Shown here in pieces: positions 61,657-64,000 of a stretch of DNA of 64,000 nucleotides. The DNA comes from Sandaracinobacteroides sp039808025 (GTDB lineage: Bacteria > Pseudomonadota > Alphaproteobacteria > Sphingomonadales > Sphingomonadaceae): NCBI GenBank assembly GCA_039808025.1, contig JBDHSK010000009.1, positions 87,412 through 151,411 of the forward strand, read 5' to 3'. Numbering within the stretch: the first letter of the stretch is position 1; each line of letters starts with the position of its first letter. The position numbers were made by a program, and so were the translations under genes. The notes under the pieces are model-generated. The model did no database searches and was not told the DNA's origin. It saw only the letters and a program-made list of their open reading frames with translations.

Positions 61657-61681
61657 CGCCCCGCTCCGAGGGCGCGGGGCG
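61657..61681. other. Further GC hairpin
   Basis: CGCCCCGC (61657-61664) pairs with GCGGGGCG (61674-61681). It has the same core as the hairpin after the DUF736 gene. Confidence 0.5.
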
Positions 61682-62218
61682 GCGTGCTGATGGCGGATCG
61701 ACCGTTGCATTTCTGGAGGTGGGTTCATCGAGTAATGTTGCAGACCCACGCGGCGGGACCGCTCGGCGACTATGATGCGGGCGATGAGCGACGGTCTATG
61801 CCAGCCTCGCGCGGTATCGGCGAACACATAGGGAGCGTCAGCGGCGTTCGCTCTCCTGTCGTCTTTGCGAAGGATTGCTTGCGAGGTGAGCCCGGCGCGG
61901 TCCAGCAAAGAAGCGAATGCCCTCCGACTGACGATGCCCGTCATAGCCACAGCGTAGAATTTCCGGCTCGGCGACAACCGCGCGGCCTCTCGATTGGCTT
62001 GATCTAACCGGGGCCGGCTTCGCCTTGATCGGCCTGGCGCAACGGCGCCGCGCGGCTTTTTTCCGCCGCCTTCGGCTTTGCATCGCGAAACAAAAAAGCC
62101 GCGCGTCGCCATCCTCCGCTGTGCTTCGGCCGCAAGCGGTGCGCGTCCGATCATCCCCGTTTCACCGATCCCCATCGAGGCCGCGGCGGTCGTGGCCCGA
62201 AGCAAAAGGAACTTCGAC
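61682..62218. other. Spacer of about 540 bases, possibly a decayed gene
   Basis: A plus-strand frame from ATG 61690 (MADRPLHFWRWVHRVMLQTH...) runs to 62007 but has no ribosome-binding site and its second half looks random. No frame on either strand gives a known family. The region includes the 14-bp inverted repeat at 62049-62105. Confidence 0.4.
62049..62105. terminator. 14-bp perfect inverted repeat, bidirectional terminator-like
   Basis: CGCGCGGCTTTTTT (62049-62062) and AAAAAAGCCGCGCG (62092-62105) are exact reverse complements, 29 bases apart. The GC core with the T-run outside the loop side is unusual for a terminator, but the repeat is too long to be random. Confidence 0.55.
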
Positions 62219-62518
62219 ATGGCTACCATCGGCACCTTCACCCAGGCGAGCAACGGCTCCTTCAGCGGAACCATCAAGACGCTCACCCTCAACGCAAAGG
62301 CCACCCTCCGTCCGATCGACAAGGAGAGCGACAAGGCCCCCGATTTCCGCGTCGTGGTCGGCACGGTCGAATGCGGCGCGGGATGGAAGAAGACCAGCCG
62401 CGAGAACCGCGACTACATCTCGGTCAAGCTGGACGATCCGACCTTCGCGGCTCCGATCTACGCCACACTGGTCGAAACCGAGACCCCCGGCGAATACGCT
62501 CTTATCTGGTCGCGCTGA
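62219..62518 (+). CDS. DUF736-family protein
   Basis: A 99-residue protein from the ATG at 62219 (AAAAGGA upstream). MATIGTFTQASNGSFSGTIK and VGTVECGAGWKKTSRENRDY and IYATLVETETPGEYALIWSR are the full DUF736 signature. These small proteins occur on conjugative plasmids and ICEs of alphaproteobacteria, usually near ParB-like, DUF2958 and DUF932 genes. The function is unknown. Confidence 0.92.
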   Translation: MATIGTFTQASNGSFSGTIKTLTLNAKATLRPIDKESDKAPDFRVVVGTVECGAGWKKTSRENRDYISVKLDDPTFAAPIYATLVETETPGEYALIWSR

Positions 62519-62527
62519 CCTCGACAC

Positions 62528-62556
62528 GGCGCCCCGCTCCCTCGGAGCGGGGCGCC
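62528..62556. terminator. Perfect 13-bp hairpin after the DUF736 gene
   Basis: GGCGCCCCGCTCC and GGAGCGGGGCGCC with a CTC loop, 10 bases after the stop, followed by TTCGTGTGTT. A likely terminator despite the weak T-run. Confidence 0.75.
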
Positions 62557-62618
62557 TTCGTGTGTTGGTTCGCCAGTTCATAATATGGACGGGCCAGTGG
62601 CCCGGCATGTTGTGAGGT

Positions 62619-62639
62619 GCTTGGGGCGCTGCCCCGAGC
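62619..62639. other. 9-bp hairpin before the DUF932 gene
   Basis: GCTTGGGGC and GCCCCGAGC (one G-T pair) with loop GCT, within the 284-base spacer 62519-62802, which holds no gene. Confidence 0.5.
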
Positions 62640-62802
62640 GCCCTTCGGAGCGGCTTCCGCCCAGCTTCCTCCACGCTTCGCGTTCCGTGCAGCCGGTTCC
62701 CCGCGAAGCCGCCCACTCCGGTTGCACCCCCGGTCTCGCCGACGGGCAGGGTTTCAGCGCGGCGCTCCGCTGCGCGGAAACCCAAGCCCAAGGAGTTCAG
62801 CC

Positions 62803-63642
62803 ATGTATCATCAACTTGCCACCCGGTTCGGCCGGAACGCCCATCAGATCAGCGGTCGGGAGCCGCTGGACAACGAGGCGCTATATCGCCACGTCCCTTC
62901 CATCTTCGCCCGCGAGGCGCACGACAGCCGTTCGGAGCGGTATGTCTATGTCCCGACCATCGACATCGTGGAGGGATTGCGCCGGGAAGGATGGTTCCCG
63001 TTCTTCGCCGTCCAGTCGGTTCCGCGCGACGGTTCACGCCACGGCCACGCGAAACACATGCTGCGCCTTCGTCGTGACGAGGGAATCGGCAAACCCGAGG
63101 CCGCAGAAGTCATCATCGTGAACAGCCATGACGGGACCAGCGCCTATCAGATGTTCGCCGGGATGCTCCGCTTCGTTTGCACCAATTCCATGATCGCGGG
63201 CGAGCGATTCGAGGAGGTCCGCGTTCCCCACAAGGGCAACATCGAGCACGACATTATCGAAGGCGTTTACACCGTCGCCGAGGACTTCCCCCGCCTGATT
63301 GACGCGAGCGAGGCCATGAAAGAGGTGCGACTTTCCAACGACGAGCGGCGGTTGCTTGGCGAGGTCAGTTTGGTCGCCCGCTATGGCGAGGACGAAAGCC
63401 CGCTACGGCCTGAACAGATCATCGAGCCGCGCCGCCGCGAGGACATGGGCGATAGCCTGTGGACCACCTTCAACGTCATTCAGGAGAATGTCGTGCGGGG
63501 CGGTTTGCAGGGCCGCAAGCGCAACGCGGAAGGCCGCATACGCCGGGCGCAGACCCGCGCCATCAACGGCATTGACCAGAACGTCACGTTGAACCGGGCG
63601 CTCTGGACGCTGGCCGAGGGAATGCAACGCCTCAAGGCATGA
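62803..63642 (+). CDS. DUF932-family (DUF945-like) plasmid/ICE protein
   Basis: A 279-residue protein from the ATG at 62803 (AAGGAG nine bases upstream). Recognisable stretches are SERYVYVPTIDIVEGLRREG, FFAVQSVPRDGSRHGHAKHM, IIVNSHDGTSAYQMFAGMLR-FVCTNSM and the C-terminal SLWTTFNVIQENVVRGGLQG-RKRNAEGRIRRAQTRAI. The family is widespread on mobile elements and phages and sometimes linked to anti-restriction or ssDNA functions; none is shown for this branch. Confidence 0.9.
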   Translation: MYHQLATRFGRNAHQISGREPLDNEALYRHVPSIFAREAHDSRSERYVYVPTIDIVEGLRREGWFPFFAVQSVPRDGSRHGHAKHMLRLRRDEGIGKPEAAEVIIVNSHDGTSAYQMFAGMLRFVCTNSMIAGERFEEVRVPHKGNIEHDIIEGVYTVAEDFPRLIDASEAMKEVRLSNDERRLLGEVSLVARYGEDESPLRPEQIIEPRRREDMGDSLWTTFNVIQENVVRGGLQGRKRNAEGRIRRAQTRAINGIDQNVTLNRALWTLAEGMQRLKA

Positions 63643-63652
63643 CCGCTCGCCA

Positions 63653-63779
63653 CCGCAGGGCCGGACCTTCGGCCCTGCGGCTCGGCCATCTCGCGCCGAT
63701 CCGCTGTGGCGGATCGGCGGCGGCCGCGCGTCCCAAGGTCCGCGCGGCCGCAAACGCGCTCGCCGGGCTTCCGCCCGGC
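63653..63779. repeat. Cluster of four perfect hairpins
   Basis: Stems 63653-63663/63670-63680 (11 bp), 63694-63704/63709-63719 (11 bp), 63721-63730/63741-63750 (10 bp) and 63762-63768/63773-63779 (7 bp), all exact, in sequence with no coding frame I believe. The first follows the DUF932 stop by 10 bases and could be its terminator. Confidence 0.75.
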
Positions 63780-63988
63780 TCGCGGTTGGTAGTGGCATTC
63801 TCGTCACCGCTACCGTAAAAGGAGCGCGGGCCGCTACGCGGCGGCCTGGGGCGTGGAAACCCCGGAATATCCGGTTGGGCGTCGGCCGTGACGACGCCGC
63901 CATCCTTGACCGCATGGTCGGGGTGGACTTGTAACGGTTTTGTGCCGGTCGCCTGAGCGTTTAGAGCTCGCGACAGGAGACCGACGAG
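63780..63988. other. Noncoding GC-rich leader of the next gene
   Basis: No gene seen. It ends with a clear AGGAG (63975-63979) placed for the start codon at 63989. Confidence 0.4.
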
Positions 63989-64000
63989 ATGATGAAGCAT
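63989..64000 (+). CDS. Start of a gene cut by the window edge
   Basis: ATGATGAAGCAT preceded by AGGAG nine bases upstream. Only four codons (MMKH) are present, so nothing can be said about the product, but position and strand continue the element's gene row. Confidence 0.4.

Noticed and set aside
61690..62007. Plus-strand ORF beginning MADRPLHFWRW as a gene
   Set aside because: No ribosome-binding site, weak composition and no recognised family; kept only as a possible remnant.
61276..62364. 362-codon minus-strand frame across the ParB end and spacer
   Set aside because: No family, runs through hairpins and the antisense of ParB; likely chance.

Overview
The window looks like the chromosome of a high-GC alphaproteobacterium, most probably a member of the Sphingomonadales. 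The evidence is gene content: a CarD-family regulator, an E. coli-type glucokinase, a PtsP-type enzyme I, a PEP-CTERM protein, a MutL carrying its own nuclease motif, the mreB-mreC-mreD-mrdA-rodA cell-shape block, and very tight gene packing with many ATGA, TGATG and GTGA overlaps. Genus is not determined.

Layout of the chromosomal part (1-52.65 kb). At 0-6.2 kb a coupled set holds a patatin-like lipase, a membrane metallophosphoesterase and a GMC oxidoreductase, followed by a formylglycine-generating-enzyme homologue. At 6.4-7.1 kb a small HTH gene and a GIY-YIG nuclease-like gene lie beside tRNA-Lys(CTT). At 7.2-13 kb is the elongasome operon on the minus strand, divergent from mutL. At 15-21.7 kb are lipoproteins, a gamma-carbonic anhydrase, a GNAT enzyme, argC, a fused membrane/spermidine-synthase protein, ogt and a PEP-CTERM protein. 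At 21.8-31.1 kb are rimO-folE, an acyl-CoA synthetase, carD and a coupled lysC-nitronate monooxygenase-ptsP chain. At 31.2-43.2 kb are leuA with a possible leucine leader peptide, DUF1993 and DUF2218 genes, an M20-like protein with altered metal ligands, dsbD with a redoxin, a transketolase/AceE-like enzyme, and a coupled xth-ribA-L,D-transpeptidase set. At 43.1-52.5 kb are an SCP2 protein, lipB-glk, an S41 peptidase overlapping a DUF1674/SdhAF4 gene, an RsmB-like methyltransferase, rpmB, a YciI protein and lipoproteins.

From tRNA-Arg(ACG) at 52.6 kb to the right edge the content changes to an integrated element. A large serine recombinase reads into the tRNA: its last 14 codons and stop are the antisense of the 3' 45 nt of the tRNA. 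Next comes a two-gene AAA ATPase plus subtilisin-like protease cassette of the IetAS defence type, with a small DUF3223/DCL-like third gene. After that come plasmid/ICE backbone genes (ParB-like, DUF736, DUF932) separated by long GC-rich spacers full of perfect hairpins. The other end of the element is not in the window.

The most interesting items are the IetAS-like cassette with its extra gene, the tRNA/recombinase overlap, the lipase-phosphoesterase-oxidoreductase-FGE cluster, the HTH/GIY-YIG pair and the leuA leader candidate. All family names come from reading motifs by eye; no searches were run.
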